Made by a program: the position numbers and the translations under genes. A stretch of 64,000 nucleotides of DNA from Psychrobacter maritimus. GTDB taxonomy: Bacteria; Pseudomonadota; Gammaproteobacteria; Pseudomonadales; Moraxellaceae. Shown piece after piece: positions 47,530 to 57,511 of the stretch (within the stretch, counting starts at the first letter, position 1; every line of letters starts with the position of its first letter). A model generated the notes under the pieces. That model saw only the letters and a list, made by a program, of their open reading frames with translations, did no database searches and was not told the DNA's origin. The stretch is taken from positions 124,001-188,000 of the forward strand of contig NZ_CAJHAJ010000002.1 in assembly GCF_904846345.1 (NCBI RefSeq), read 5' to 3'.

Positions 47530-48864
47530 ATGACTAATACTACAAATCCTACAGACCAAACGCCTATAAACAATTCCACCCTGACATCATTTGACCACAT
47601 CATCATCAATGCCAATCTCGCCACCTTTTCAGCGCTATACGGGTTTGATATTTATAGCGCCAATCAAAGCAGTGATCAAAACAACAATCAGAATGAAAGC
47701 ACACCTTATGGTCAATTAGGAAACGCTGCTATCGGTATCAAAGACGGCAAAATTGCATGGGTTGGTACGCATGAGCAAATAAAGCCGCATCTTACTCATT
47801 ATAAAAGCGATCAAATCAAAGACGTTGATGGCAACTGGGTCATGCCCGGACTCATCGATTGCCATACCCATATCGTTTATGGCGGTAACCGCAGCAACGA
47901 GTTCGAAGCGCGATTGCAAGGTGCCAGTTATCAAGATATCGCGGCACAAGGTGGCGGCATTGTCTCAACCGTTAGCGCCACCCGCGCATCGAACGAAGAA
48001 GAATTGTTTGCGCAAAGTGAAAAACGTCTGCTCGCGCTCATCAAAGAAGGCGTGACCAGTGTCGAAATCAAATCTGGCTATGGACTGGACCTAGAAACTG
48101 AACGCAAAATGCTAAAAGTCGCCCGCGCACTCGGTGATAAACACAACATTCATGTTAGCACCACTTATTTGGCCGCCCATGCCCTACCGCCTGAATATAA
48201 GGACCGCGCGGATGATTATATCGAACAAGTTTGCCAGTGGTTGCCAATCCTGCATAGCGAGGGTTTGGTCGATGCGGTCGATGGATTCTGCGAAAACATC
48301 GCCTTTACTGCTGAGCAGATTAAGCGCGTCTTTGAAGTCGCTCGTTCATTAGACTTACCAGTTAAGTTGCATTCCGAGCAGCTCTCAAACATAGGCGCTA
48401 GTGCTTTGGTAGCAGCATACCAAGGGCTATCAAGCGACCATCTTGAACATTTAGTAGAAAACGATATTAAAAAAATGGCAGCAAGCAACACAGTTGCCGT
48501 GCTATTACCGGGCGCTTTTTATACGCTGCGTGATATTAAGTTGCCACCGATTGAAGAATTGCGTAAACACCAAGTTCCGATTGCCGTTTCAACAGATTGC
48601 AACCCCGGCACTTCGCCACTCACCTCGCTGTTATTAGCGATGAATATGGGCTGTACACTATTTTACTTAACCCCTGAAGAAGTGTTGGCAGGCGCAACCG
48701 TTCATGCGGCACAAGCGTTAGGTCTAGCCAAAAAAGGCAAAATAGAAGTGGGTTACGACGCTGATTTGGTATTATGGGATATCGCGCGCCCTGCTGACCT
48801 AGCTTATCAAATGGGGCTAAATCCTATTGCAGGTGTTATGGTTCAAGGTCAGTGGCATACCTAA
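47530..48864 (+). CDS. hutI: Imidazolonepropionase
   Basis: A 444-residue amidohydrolase that converts imidazolonepropionate to N-formiminoglutamate. The metal motif is [15 protein letters not shown], with [19 protein letters not shown] and [10 protein letters not shown] further on. Residues 1-55 include an Asn/Gln-rich insertion ([13 protein letters not shown]) in an early loop. It is separated from hutG by the repeat element, so it may be partly uncoupled from the upstream genes. No hut transporter or hutD seen here. Confidence 0.96.
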   Translation: MTNTTNPTDQTPINNSTLTSFDHIIINANLATFSALYGFDIYSANQSSDQNNNQNESTPYGQLGNAAIGIKDGKIAWVGTHEQIKPHLTHYKSDQIKDVDGNWVMPGLIDCHTHIVYGGNRSNEFEARLQGASYQDIAAQGGGIVSTVSATRASNEEELFAQSEKRLLALIKEGVTSVEIKSGYGLDLETERKMLKVARALGDKHNIHVSTTYLAAHALPPEYKDRADDYIEQVCQWLPILHSEGLVDAVDGFCENIAFTAEQIKRVFEVARSLDLPVKLHSEQLSNIGASALVAAYQGLSSDHLEHLVENDIKKMAASNTVAVLLPGAFYTLRDIKLPPIEELRKHQVPIAVSTDCNPGTSPLTSLLLAMNMGCTLFYLTPEEVLAGATVHAAQALGLAKKGKIEVGYDADLVLWDIARPADLAYQMGLNPIAGVMVQGQWHT

Positions 48865-48921
48865 TCGAAGTAATAACTGAACGCATAATATATTCTTAAA
48901 ACCGTCGTTTAAAAACACAAC

Positions 48922-48987
48922 AACCAATATACTTGCATCCTTATTCTCTATAAACGGATAAAAGAATATCAAGCATATTGGTTTTTT
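48922..48987. terminator. Intrinsic terminator after hutI
   Basis: AACCAATATACTTG pairs with CAAGCATATTGGTT (one mismatch) around a partly structured loop, followed by a T-run. It lies between hutI and the convergent phoX-type gene. Confidence 0.65.
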
Positions 48988-49024
48988 TGTTGAAGATTAA
49001 GAGGATTCTTAAGTGCTACTGGTT

Positions 49025-51244
49025 TTAAGTGGTTGCGGTATCAAATGACTCAGCCAATATCACATCGTCATCTTCACGCGTAATCATGACCGTCGCTGAG
49101 CGCGGGGTACTGCCACCCGCGACGGCGCCCCAGCTATTGCCTGGATGTTGAATATTAATAAAGAGGGTTTTAAAGTCTGGTGTCATAGTGATACCAGTCA
49201 CTTCGCAGCCCTCAGGACCGACGAAAAAGCGTTTGATATTGTCATTACTGGCAGGCATGCCGACTCGGGTTTGCTGCCCTGCTGAAGTGGTCATAAGCGA
49301 ACCATCGCTGACTTTGCCCGGTAGTGCCGCGAGCAACATACAACTGCTGGTATCCGTATAAGCGCCATCATCTGTCTGAATCCATAACACCCCGCGCGGA
49401 TCAAAATACAGCCCGTCTGGCGATGATAAATCGTTGTTGTCATTTAGCTGTGATAAGTTCTCCGCTGACAAATCACTTGGCGAAGCAAACAAATAAATAT
49501 CCCACTCAAAATTTGTTGCCGCATGATCGCCACCTGCTTCTGCCCAGCGAATGATATGACCATTGTCATTACCGCGCACTTTGCCGCCAACTTGATAGCT
49601 GCGTGGATTCGACGCTGAGAGCGGTTGATCATCACTTACGCCGCGATATTTATTATTGGTCAAGGTCACATATACCTCACCCGTTATCGGGCTGACCGAT
49701 ACCCATTCAGGTCGATCCATCTTAGTCGCCCCAACGACATCAGCAGCGGCACGGGCAAAGACCAACACCTCATCCTGTCCATGGAACGGCAAGACAGTAT
49801 TAGAGGCATCCAGTCCATTTTGACCATGGACAAGTGCTTTCCACGCCCCGCTGCCATCTTCATTAAAAATAGCAACATATAGCGTGCCATCGTCCAAATA
49901 TTTATTGCCCGCTTTTAAGCCGCCGCCGATATCAGCATTTGACCACATTGACTTGGAGACGAACTTATAAATATATTCGCCACGGGCATCGTCGCCCATA
50001 TAAAAGACCACGGGTTTACCTTGTTCAACAGGCGCATAGGCACAGTTTTCATGAGCAAAACGACCCAATGCCGTGCGTTTTTGCGGTATAGAATGTTGGT
50101 CAAAAGGGTCAATCTCGGTGATATAACCAAAGGTATTGAATGCATGACGGTAGTCATCGGCAGCGCTGGCACCGACGGCGGTCATATCCCAACGTGAAAA
50201 CTCGTCAGGGATAGCAGCATCTTTGGCATCAGGCGTATGCCACAGATATTCCCAACCGGGGAAATCCTCTGTCGCCCCGTAGCGCTCACGACCGTAGTTG
50301 TGTCCAGCGCTCAATTGATTGGCATCTTGCCCGCGGGCAAATACGCCTAAAAAGTTCTCTTCTGTGGTCAGATAAGTGCCCCAAGGTGAGAGACCTGCAC
50401 CGCAGTTATTATTAATACCGCGAGTCTGAAAGCCTGTCGGATCAAACTTGGTCTTAACCAAATCAGATCCCGCAACAGGACCTGTTAATTGGGCAGTCGT
50501 ACTACTGGTAATGCGGCGATTGTATTTCGAATTGGGTACCATCTCATAACCCATACCATCAGCGCGGCGGCGCATCTCAACCACAGCGACCCCATGACAG
50601 TTGACCTCACGGCGCACGTCGCTTGCGAGGCGACGGTTTTGAAAAATTGCCGCAGCATTATTATCTTGGATGACATGATAACCAAACGGGCTCAGCTCAC
50701 TACTGTTTACATATTCATGGTTCATGACTAGCAAACCGTTCTCTGACGCTTTGGCGTCGTATGCATTGCCGTTTTTACCAAAAAACCACATGCCATCATG
50801 GTTGTCACCCATACGCCACTCAAACGACTCAGCGGACTGCTCACGATTGTCTTTCCAATCATCGATACCAGATATCAGCGGCATGCCTAGTGGTAATATC
50901 ATCTCGGCTTTATAACCTGCTGCCACGCTCATCGTGTCAGCTTTTGAATGCGGTACGGCTGTAAACTTCAAAGTCTCAGGACGTTTTAAGTCACCTTGCG
51001 CAGGAATAGCGGCACTGTTATCGTCGCTGGGTTTAACAGGTAAATTGCTATCATCATCGTCGCTACAGCCGACCAAAGGTAGGGCCCCAAAAAACGCCGC
51101 CGCCGTCAACCCTGTGCCACCTTTTAGGATACTGCGGCGATTCATACGGCGATTAATAATGGTTTGAAAGTCGATATTATCAGTCGGGTTAGAGTCTTCA
51201 ACAACTTCGTGCGCAAGCGTTTGCTTGTTATTCAATGAGGTCAT
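49025..51244 (-). CDS. phoX: PhoX-family alkaline phosphatase
   Basis: A 739-residue PhoX/DUF839 phosphatase, a calcium- and iron-dependent phosphomonoesterase group. The Tat motif is MNRRSILKGG (Arg36-Arg37), and ALPLVGC puts a lipobox-like Cys at residue 60, so it may be a Tat-exported lipoprotein. Family motifs include NHEYVN, NNCGAGLSPWGTYLTTEEN and FDPRGVLWIQTDDG. A Pho box lies 114 bp upstream, so it is probably induced by phosphate starvation through PhoB. Confidence 0.92.
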   Translation of the reverse strand: MTSLNNKQTLAHEVVEDSNPTDNIDFQTIINRRMNRRSILKGGTGLTAAAFFGALPLVGCSDDDDSNLPVKPSDDNSAAIPAQGDLKRPETLKFTAVPHSKADTMSVAAGYKAEMILPLGMPLISGIDDWKDNREQSAESFEWRMGDNHDGMWFFGKNGNAYDAKASENGLLVMNHEYVNSSELSPFGYHVIQDNNAAAIFQNRRLASDVRREVNCHGVAVVEMRRRADGMGYEMVPNSKYNRRITSSTTAQLTGPVAGSDLVKTKFDPTGFQTRGINNNCGAGLSPWGTYLTTEENFLGVFARGQDANQLSAGHNYGRERYGATEDFPGWEYLWHTPDAKDAAIPDEFSRWDMTAVGASAADDYRHAFNTFGYITEIDPFDQHSIPQKRTALGRFAHENCAYAPVEQGKPVVFYMGDDARGEYIYKFVSKSMWSNADIGGGLKAGNKYLDDGTLYVAIFNEDGSGAWKALVHGQNGLDASNTVLPFHGQDEVLVFARAAADVVGATKMDRPEWVSVSPITGEVYVTLTNNKYRGVSDDQPLSASNPRSYQVGGKVRGNDNGHIIRWAEAGGDHAATNFEWDIYLFASPSDLSAENLSQLNDNNDLSSPDGLYFDPRGVLWIQTDDGAYTDTSSCMLLAALPGKVSDGSLMTTSAGQQTRVGMPASNDNIKRFFVGPEGCEVTGITMTPDFKTLFINIQHPGNSWGAVAGGSTPRSATVMITREDDDVILAESFDTATT

Positions 51245-51357
51245 GTTCAGTCACCTTGTTAGGCTAGATTTAGTAGGCTGATTTGGCATAAAAAATATCG
51301 CGGCGTTATCGTTGTAACGACCAAAATACGATTTATGTTTGAGTCTACTGAAACTCC

Positions 51358-51375
51358 ATGACAACTTGATGACAA
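51358..51375 (-). promoter_or_regulatory. Pho box of phoX
   Basis: On the minus strand TTGTCAT-CAAG-TTGTCAT: two direct 7-bp repeats with an 11-bp period, 12 of 14 positions matching the CTGTCAT half-site consensus, correctly oriented toward phoX. Confidence 0.7.
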
Positions 51376-51463
51376 ATTTTTAGATAATAATCTATAACAA
51401 ACCATGCTGTTTTTGATATGTTAATCTAAGTATATAAAGCGCTACGTTGTTTATATTTACGCC

Positions 51464-52351
51464 TTAAGAGCAACCTTCGACCAAATAGATAGCATCTGGT
51501 AACCCAATATCAATACTTTCGACCTCTCCCTTTAATAAACTTTGCTTGTCTGCCGTCCACTCTGTTGAGTTAATTCTATAATCATTCAGCTTTTGACCGC
51601 CCTTGATATGATATTCAATCTGTATGGGCAACTTGTCTTCTTCATTATTCAGCTTGATGTTTTCGGCTTTTAACAACTCTCCGAGTTGTGGCTCTTTTAG
51701 CACCTCGAAGTTAACGTTAGCAATCAGGCTATAGTAGTCACCATCAACCGCATACTTATCGACTTCATAATTCAGCTCGTTATTATGCGCTTTCATCACC
51801 TCTGTCACTGAATCACCAACATGGATGTCTGTATAAAAGGGTATGTTTGGATCCTGAATAGCAATAAGAGCAACTTTGTTATCGATGATTTGATAGAGCA
51901 CAGAGGCACGTTTACCGTACTCTTTATCCACATAGCTTAGGGCTGGATTACTGACGTAATAGCATTGCTCGTTGTCAGTTTTTTCTTTGCTCAGTCCTAG
52001 CTCATTTAGTAATTCAGGAGTAATAATCTGCCCAAAGCTTAGCTTTTGGTAGCCTGATGGATTGACGGTTTTATCATTAGATAACTTTTCTGCTTCGTTA
52101 TTCTGTGCTTTATCCACATTAGCAGGACTTATAGGCGCAGGACTTATAGAACTAGAATTGATGGACGCCTTATCTTTCTCAGCCGTATTTTTATCTATAT
52201 TATCCGTTTGCGACGGGGCATTATCATTTTTATTTGAATTTGCAGGCTGCGAGTCACAGCCTGCCAGCAGTTGCGCCGTACCGAGCAATACAGTAGTAAA
52301 TAGTACTGTTTTAATAGTTGCTAAAGATGAGCCTTGGGTAAAATCTAACAT
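51464..52351 (-). CDS. Hypothetical lipoprotein
   Basis: A 295-residue secreted protein. The signal sequence ends with LLAGC, so Cys32 is the probable lipid anchor. Residues 35-95 are a low-complexity Asn/Asp/Ser-rich linker; the C-terminal 200 residues form a compact domain with one cysteine near the middle and one near the C-terminus. I do not recognise the family. It lies in the same direction as a DUF3124 lipoprotein and ktrAB. Confidence 0.75.
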   Translation of the reverse strand: MLDFTQGSSLATIKTVLFTTVLLGTAQLLAGCDSQPANSNKNDNAPSQTDNIDKNTAEKDKASINSSSISPAPISPANVDKAQNNEAEKLSNDKTVNPSGYQKLSFGQIITPELLNELGLSKEKTDNEQCYYVSNPALSYVDKEYGKRASVLYQIIDNKVALIAIQDPNIPFYTDIHVGDSVTEVMKAHNNELNYEVDKYAVDGDYYSLIANVNFEVLKEPQLGELLKAENIKLNNEEDKLPIQIEYHIKGGQKLNDYRINSTEWTADKQSLLKGEVESIDIGLPDAIYLVEGCS

Positions 52352-52405
52352 GGCAACTCTCCTAAATTTGGATTATCCATATTAATAAAGCATAAACAAC
52401 CATCA

Positions 52406-52948
52406 CTACAAAACCGGCGTACCCTGCGTGCTAAAAGCAAAGCCTTTATTGCTAAAATTACCAATCATTACCGCCTCGATGACGGGCTTGACGGTTTCAT
52501 CCATGCCTTCAACTTCAATGATAAACTTTGCCCCAGAACCCCCTTTATCCTCTTCTTTTTCGACGATATAATTTAACGTCGCCATAGCGGGCAGCTCGAT
52601 AGGTTCTTTTAAATACGACTTTACAAGGTCGCCATCGGTACTGTAATAATCTATCTTATTAATATAGAGTGATTTTTTTAAGGTGGTATTGCGTACGCTC
52701 AAAGTTGCTGATAGTAAAACCTTACGATTATCCCTATCGGTATAAATATCTGAGTAAATCGGCACATAAAAGGTTTGTTTATAGCCAAACTGGCTGTGAT
52801 CGACTTTTTTAGACCGCTTCTCAAGCTCTTGAATGGGGTCTTGATGCTTCTCTGAAAACATCACATTTGGGTTTTGTTTCGACTCATCACAGCCGCTGAA
52901 CAGCATGAGACTGGTAAGACATAGCACGGATATGCAGCACTTATTCAT
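52406..52948 (-). CDS. DUF3124 lipoprotein
   Basis: A 180-residue lipoprotein with lipobox LFSGC (Cys20). The domain matches DUF3124 by eye: YVPIYSDIYTD, LSVRNTTLKKSLYI, YYSTDGDLVKSYL, and GGSGAKFIIEVEG. Function unknown. It lies 17 bp downstream of ktrA, which suggests a shared transcript. Confidence 0.75.
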   Translation of the reverse strand: MNKCCISVLCLTSLMLFSGCDESKQNPNVMFSEKHQDPIQELEKRSKKVDHSQFGYKQTFYVPIYSDIYTDRDNRKVLLSATLSVRNTTLKKSLYINKIDYYSTDGDLVKSYLKEPIELPAMATLNYIVEKEEDKGGSGAKFIIEVEGMDETVKPVIEAVMIGNFSNKGFAFSTQGTPVL

Positions 52949-52965
52949 AACGTTATCCCTAGCGA

Positions 52966-53667
52966 TTAGTGTACTTTAACCCCTACACTACGTAAAAAAG
53001 TATTGATATGTTTGTTAGCGCCATATACCACTAGCACATCATTTTCTTGTAGCACTTGCTCTGGTGTGGCCAATCCCTGAATACTGGGTTTGCTTCGCTG
53101 ACGGCCAAAGCTGTCTTCATAATGCTCATAGCGCATGGTACTCAATAGCTTGATATTAAACTTATTTTCTAGCTGTAATGTCGCTATTTGTTTGCCAATC
53201 AAAGGAGCAGGAATAGCAATCTCGACAATACTAAAGTTGTCAGTCAATTCAAAAGAATCAACGAAATAGCGCAATGACAGCCGTTTTGCCCAGCGCATCG
53301 CCGATTCTTTTTCAGGATGAAAAATATCGTCAACCCCAATCGCTTGCAGTACTTTTTCATGTAAGGGGTTGATACTACGACTGATTAAGCGCTTGGCTTT
53401 TAAAGTTTTAAACAACGCCGTTGCCATAATGTTGGCCCCTTCGTTTTCCCCAATCGCCACCACCACTATATCGGTATCCATAATAGGCAAGCCATTGACC
53501 GTATATTCGTCGGTGGCATCCATGCAGATAGTATGAGTGATGGCTTCTTTATACGCTTCAACTTTTTGCATGCTGCTATCAATGGCGATGACTTCATGAC
53601 CTTGGCTCGTCAGCGCTATGCCTAACGAAGAACCAAAACTGCCCAAACCTGCAATGATATATTTCAT
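52966..53667 (-). CDS. ktrA: KtrA-type potassium uptake regulator (RCK protein)
   Basis: A 233-residue cytosolic RCK protein. The nucleotide-binding Rossmann motif GLGSFGSSLG is at residues 7-16, followed by a TrkA-C domain (about 150-230). It gates the KtrB channel in response to nucleotides. The start at 53667 follows AAGGAAT; a longer frame adds five residues. It lies 112 bp downstream of ktrB. Confidence 0.88.
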   Translation of the reverse strand: MKYIIAGLGSFGSSLGIALTSQGHEVIAIDSSMQKVEAYKEAITHTICMDATDEYTVNGLPIMDTDIVVVAIGENEGANIMATALFKTLKAKRLISRSINPLHEKVLQAIGVDDIFHPEKESAMRWAKRLSLRYFVDSFELTDNFSIVEIAIPAPLIGKQIATLQLENKFNIKLLSTMRYEHYEDSFGRQRSKPSIQGLATPEQVLQENDVLVVYGANKHINTFLRSVGVKVH

Positions 53668-53779
53668 AATATTCCTTGTCACTCATGCCATTCGAAAAGA
53701 GCAATTGCGACGTATTTAGTTAATGCCTAATGAGTTATAAGTTATTATTTTTAATTAACATTTTTTAATTAACATTAAG

Positions 53780-55540
53780 TTAATTGATAGTAATCTCTTC
53801 AGTCGGATAACGATAGTTACGCTGATATCTGTTTTTAAGTAAGGCAATAAATATCGTCAACATCCCCACCCGCCCAACAAACATAATCACCGAAACGACA
53901 AGTTTGTTAAAGGTCGATAGCTCGGTGGTTAAATTTAAGCTCAAACCAACCGTGCTATAGGCAGAAAAGCATTCGAAAATGACTTTAATCAAATCAAGCT
54001 CGGGCTGATCGTAGCTGATAAGGGTGACCCCCATGCCAATCACAAATAAAGACAGCCACATAATGGAAAACGCCCGGCGGATAGAGATGTCAGCAATCTC
54101 GCGCTGAAACACTTCAACCTTGGTCTGACCACGGGCTAAGCTCAAGGTATTTAACACCGCAATGGCAAAGGTGCTGGTTTTTATACCACCGCCGGTAGAA
54201 TTTGGTGAAGCACCAATCCACATCAAAAAAATCGTCAGCATAATAGTCGGAAACGCAAGCGCATCCATATCGGCAATATTAAAACCTGCGGTACGCGGAG
54301 TTGCCGCCGTAAATAGCCCTGTGATTAGCTTAGCGTAAAAACTCTGATGCTCAGCAAGGATGCCGTTATATTCAAACAGCATGACCCCGACCACACCAAT
54401 TAACAATAAAGCGCCAGAGGTAATTAACGTAATACGGCTATTGATACTCAGTAGCCACGGCTGATAGCCGTAACGTGGATCATTTTGGAAAATCGCCCTT
54501 TGGGCACGGTGACGCAGAAAGCGCAATAGATTGACGACAATGATAAAACCCATGCCGCCAAATAAGAAAGTGGTACTAATGATAAGCTGTAAAGGATAGT
54601 TAAAGCGCAGTGACTCATCGTATAAGCCGGCGCTAAAGGTCGAGAACCCTGCATTACAAAAAGCAGAGATGGCATGGAATATCGCGAAAAACAGTCTTTC
54701 TGCAAAGCTCATCCCGGGTAAATCATAGATACTAATATAAATCAAAATCGCAGCCAGTGCCTCAACCCCAAAAGTCACATATAAAATGGACTTAAGGGTG
54801 GTGACCATATCGCCCATCCTTCGTGAAACGTTCATTTCACTGATACTAAGCTGCGTCTCATAACTGACGCCGCCCTTAAAAAAGTAACTAAAGTAGGTCA
54901 CAAAGGTCAGAATACCCAAACCGCCAATTTGAATCAGCCCGATGATAATCAGCTGCCCAAACGTGGTAAAACGGGTCGCCGTATCCACCACAATCAGCCC
55001 TGTCACACAGACTGCACTGGTGGCCGTAAATAGCGCATCGACAAAGGATATCGGCTCAGTGGTGGCATTGGGCATCATCAGCAGCAATGCTCCGACCAAT
55101 ACCACGGACAAAAAACTTAAGATAAAAAATTGACCTGGGTTTAAAAAAGCCCGATTAAGGCTAAAGTTATTGTCCGATATCTCACGGATAAAAGTGACAA
55201 AAACAGCAATCTTAATCGCAATAAAACCATCTACCGGCATCGATAATCCGGAGCGCGCCAGCTCAAAGAAATGCACCGCCAATAGCACAACAATAGCGAT
55301 ACTGGTTAGTAAATCGAAAACCGCGACTTTATTGACCGACAATCGTGACTTTGAGCGCATATAGCGCCCTACCGTGGCCACAAAACCCAATAAAATAATC
55401 GTTAAATAAAAAATATGAAAAATATGCTGTAGCCATGTCGTGAGCGTAAAACCACTATCGACTAAGGCAATTCCAACGCCAATGGCGCCAATAACAATCG
55501 TGAACTTATTCAACAGCCGATACGGTAGGGCTGGATGCAT
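53780..55540 (-). CDS. ktrB: KtrB/TrkH-family potassium transporter
   Basis: A 586-residue inner-membrane K+ transporter with about ten spans and four pore-loop repeats, the third around FCNAGFSTFSAGLYD and the last around AYSTVGLSLN. NSTGGGIKTSTFA is a hallmark of Trk/Ktr/HKT channels. With KtrA it forms a constitutive-type K+ system that complements the inducible Kdp pump. Confidence 0.9.
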   Translation of the reverse strand: MHPALPYRLLNKFTIVIGAIGVGIALVDSGFTLTTWLQHIFHIFYLTIILLGFVATVGRYMRSKSRLSVNKVAVFDLLTSIAIVVLLAVHFFELARSGLSMPVDGFIAIKIAVFVTFIREISDNNFSLNRAFLNPGQFFILSFLSVVLVGALLLMMPNATTEPISFVDALFTATSAVCVTGLIVVDTATRFTTFGQLIIIGLIQIGGLGILTFVTYFSYFFKGGVSYETQLSISEMNVSRRMGDMVTTLKSILYVTFGVEALAAILIYISIYDLPGMSFAERLFFAIFHAISAFCNAGFSTFSAGLYDESLRFNYPLQLIISTTFLFGGMGFIIVVNLLRFLRHRAQRAIFQNDPRYGYQPWLLSINSRITLITSGALLLIGVVGVMLFEYNGILAEHQSFYAKLITGLFTAATPRTAGFNIADMDALAFPTIMLTIFLMWIGASPNSTGGGIKTSTFAIAVLNTLSLARGQTKVEVFQREIADISIRRAFSIMWLSLFVIGMGVTLISYDQPELDLIKVIFECFSAYSTVGLSLNLTTELSTFNKLVVSVIMFVGRVGMLTIFIALLKNRYQRNYRYPTEEITIN

Positions 55541-55930
55541 AGCCTAATTCCATGAAAGGAGTAACGATAATACTTATACGCCTTTTTTTCGCCATCCACT
55601 AAGACTGTTTTTAAAGAATCGTAACCAGTTATGACATCTTTTATGCTTGTCTTTTGTTCAATATCTAACCTCGCAGCCTTTATTGTGAATACAATTATTC
55701 TGCACCGATAGGCAATCTATATTTTTTGAATAAAATGACTAGGATTTCAAAATCGATACCAAGCACAGGCGTCATATACAGACTTGCTTAACCTTAAAGC
55801 AAAAAAGCTTTCAAGCTATAAGATATATAGCTTGAAAGCTTTTTTAGCACTTATTTACAGCACTTATTTACACCGATTTTTTATAACAGTTATTAATATC
55901 AGACATAACCTAAATTATTGTTAGCTCGAC
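55541..55930. other. Intergenic region between ktrB and the PACE gene
   Basis: No gene. It holds the perfect hairpin at 55801-55845 and a 13-bp tandem repeat (AGCACTTATTTAC) just after it. Confidence 0.5.
55801..55845. terminator. Strong bidirectional hairpin terminator
   Basis: A perfect 20-bp stem with a 5-nt loop (AGATA) begins with AAAAAA and ends with TTTTTT. It sits downstream of the leftward PACE gene and upstream of ktrB, where it would end the PACE transcript and insulate ktrB. Confidence 0.85.
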
Positions 55931-56377
55931 TTATATAGAAACCGCGCTATTTTTTACATATTTAAAATACTGTATCGGGAAAATCTTGTCATAAGCCCAG
56001 TTATAAGAAAAGGTATAAGCCAAATAAAATCCAACCAATGACGCATCCATAATAAAGGCTTGCCATAAACTAATGCCAAGATACCATGAGACCATGGGCA
56101 GATATAGAAGCAGCAGACCACCCTCAAATAGCAGTACATGAAGCACTCGAATCGCTGGGGTCTTAAATGTGCTGCGTTTAAACTTTACCATGCCTTTATC
56201 AAAGACAATATTGAAACCATAGTTCCATATAGTCGCTATGATAGAGCCTACGATGGCAATAACACCGATATCTTTTATGTCAAAATCAAAAAAGAAGTTC
56301 ATAATGGGAATGGATAGTATTAATGCAATTATTTCAAATCCAACAGCGTGACGTATACGATCTCTATGAGTTCGCAT
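55931..56377 (-). CDS. PACE-family multidrug efflux protein (AceI-like)
   Basis: A 148-residue membrane protein with four spans arranged as two bacterial-transmembrane-pair repeats. RDRIRHAVGFEIIAL, IWNYGFNIVFDK, RVLHVLLFEGGLLLLYLP and FSYNWAYDKIFP are hallmark motifs. Glu15 in the first helix matches the conserved functional Glu of AceI, the chlorhexidine/spermidine exporter of Acinetobacter. Divergent from a LysR regulator, exactly as aceI from aceR. Confidence 0.92.
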   Translation of the reverse strand: MRTHRDRIRHAVGFEIIALILSIPIMNFFFDFDIKDIGVIAIVGSIIATIWNYGFNIVFDKGMVKFKRSTFKTPAIRVLHVLLFEGGLLLLYLPMVSWYLGISLWQAFIMDASLVGFYLAYTFSYNWAYDKIFPIQYFKYVKNSAVSI

Positions 56378-56410
56378 AATTAATCCTTATAGAATATACA
56401 TTCATAGTAC

Positions 56411-56441
56411 TTAGTTGACTCTATTGTATCTGTTAAACTAA
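56411..56441. promoter_or_regulatory. Possible LysR binding site in the PACE/LysR promoter
   Basis: TTAGTT (56411-56416) and AACTAA (56436-56441) form an inverted repeat with a 19-bp gap, placed between the divergent genes. LysR sites are often dyads like this. Weak evidence. Confidence 0.3.
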
Positions 56442-56477
56442 TAGATCAAAGTTACTGTCTATAGGAAAAACCGATAC

Positions 56478-57362
56478 ATGAACTTTTCTTTAGAGCAACT
56501 ACAAGCATTTGTGGCAACGGTAGAGACGGGCTCGTTTTCGGCAGCAGGACGGCGGCTTGGCAAAGCACAATCATCGGTTAGTGCGGCGGTGGCAAATTTA
56601 GAAATCGACTTGGACAATGTGTTATTTACTCGAAATAGTCGCTATCCTGAATTGACTGAGGAAGGTAAACGGCTGTTAGCTGAAGCTTATTTAATACTGG
56701 AGCGCTGCGAGCATTTCTTCGGGGTGGCCAAAAGCTTAAGTGAAGGTGTCGAAAGCCGTTTGGTGCTGGCAGTCGATGATCTCTATCCATCAGAGTGGCT
56801 GGCGCGATTGCTCGATGAGTTTGATAACTTGTTTCCTACTGTGGAGTTAGAATTGCTGCTGCCCATCATGGAAGATGTCAGTCGTTTGATTTTAGAAAAG
56901 CGCGCGGATTTGGGTATTATGTGGAGCCAAGAGGATTTGCCATCGGCTATTAGTTTTCATACCTTAGGCTGGATTCCGCTTAAGATGGTTTGTGCGCCTG
57001 AACATGATATAGCAAACCGAGTGGTCAGCTGGGAGGACTTAAAAAGATACCGTCAGCTCATTGTTGCAACGCGCAACGAGAGTAAAGAAAAATCACGCCT
57101 ACGGGTTGCCGCCGATGTATGGTGGGTTGAGAGTCAGTGGGTGATTATTGAGCTGGTGCAACGTAACCTTGGTTGGGCGTTGGTGCCTGAGCATATTATC
57201 GTTGATGCGTTAAAGGATGGCTCTTTGGTGTCGCCAAAACTGGATTTTGATAAGCACAGTTGGCCCGTTGCGGTTGAGCTGATTTGGCATAAAGAAAAGC
57301 CGTTAGGTAAGGCTGGCACGTGGTTAAAGCAGGCGGTTATTACCTTAGACCAGCAAGCATAA
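56478..57362 (+). CDS. LysR-family regulator, AceR-like
   Basis: A 294-residue LysR regulator. The helix-turn-helix is at residues 1-60 (LEQLQAFVATVETGSFSAAGRRLGKAQSSVSAAV); the C-terminal part is the substrate-binding domain. Its divergent pairing with the PACE gene makes it the likely activator of efflux in response to a diamine or biocide, by analogy with Acinetobacter AceR. Confidence 0.88.
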   Translation: MNFSLEQLQAFVATVETGSFSAAGRRLGKAQSSVSAAVANLEIDLDNVLFTRNSRYPELTEEGKRLLAEAYLILERCEHFFGVAKSLSEGVESRLVLAVDDLYPSEWLARLLDEFDNLFPTVELELLLPIMEDVSRLILEKRADLGIMWSQEDLPSAISFHTLGWIPLKMVCAPEHDIANRVVSWEDLKRYRQLIVATRNESKEKSRLRVAADVWWVESQWVIIELVQRNLGWALVPEHIIVDALKDGSLVSPKLDFDKHSWPVAVELIWHKEKPLGKAGTWLKQAVITLDQQA

Positions 57363-57511
57363 TAGCCTTTCTTTATAGCTATCAATCAAGGGCTGATACC
57401 CTATCAATTATTCATTCGTTAAAATGGTGAAAAGCCCTCTTCGCTATTTTTACATAACGTAGAAGGCTTTCAGCAGAGTATTACTTTATAGACTTGCCTT
57501 ATAGATTGTTT

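Noticed and set aside
57428-57471. Imperfect hairpin after the LysR gene as a terminator
   Set aside because: Stem has several mismatches and no clean T-run; not strong enough to list.
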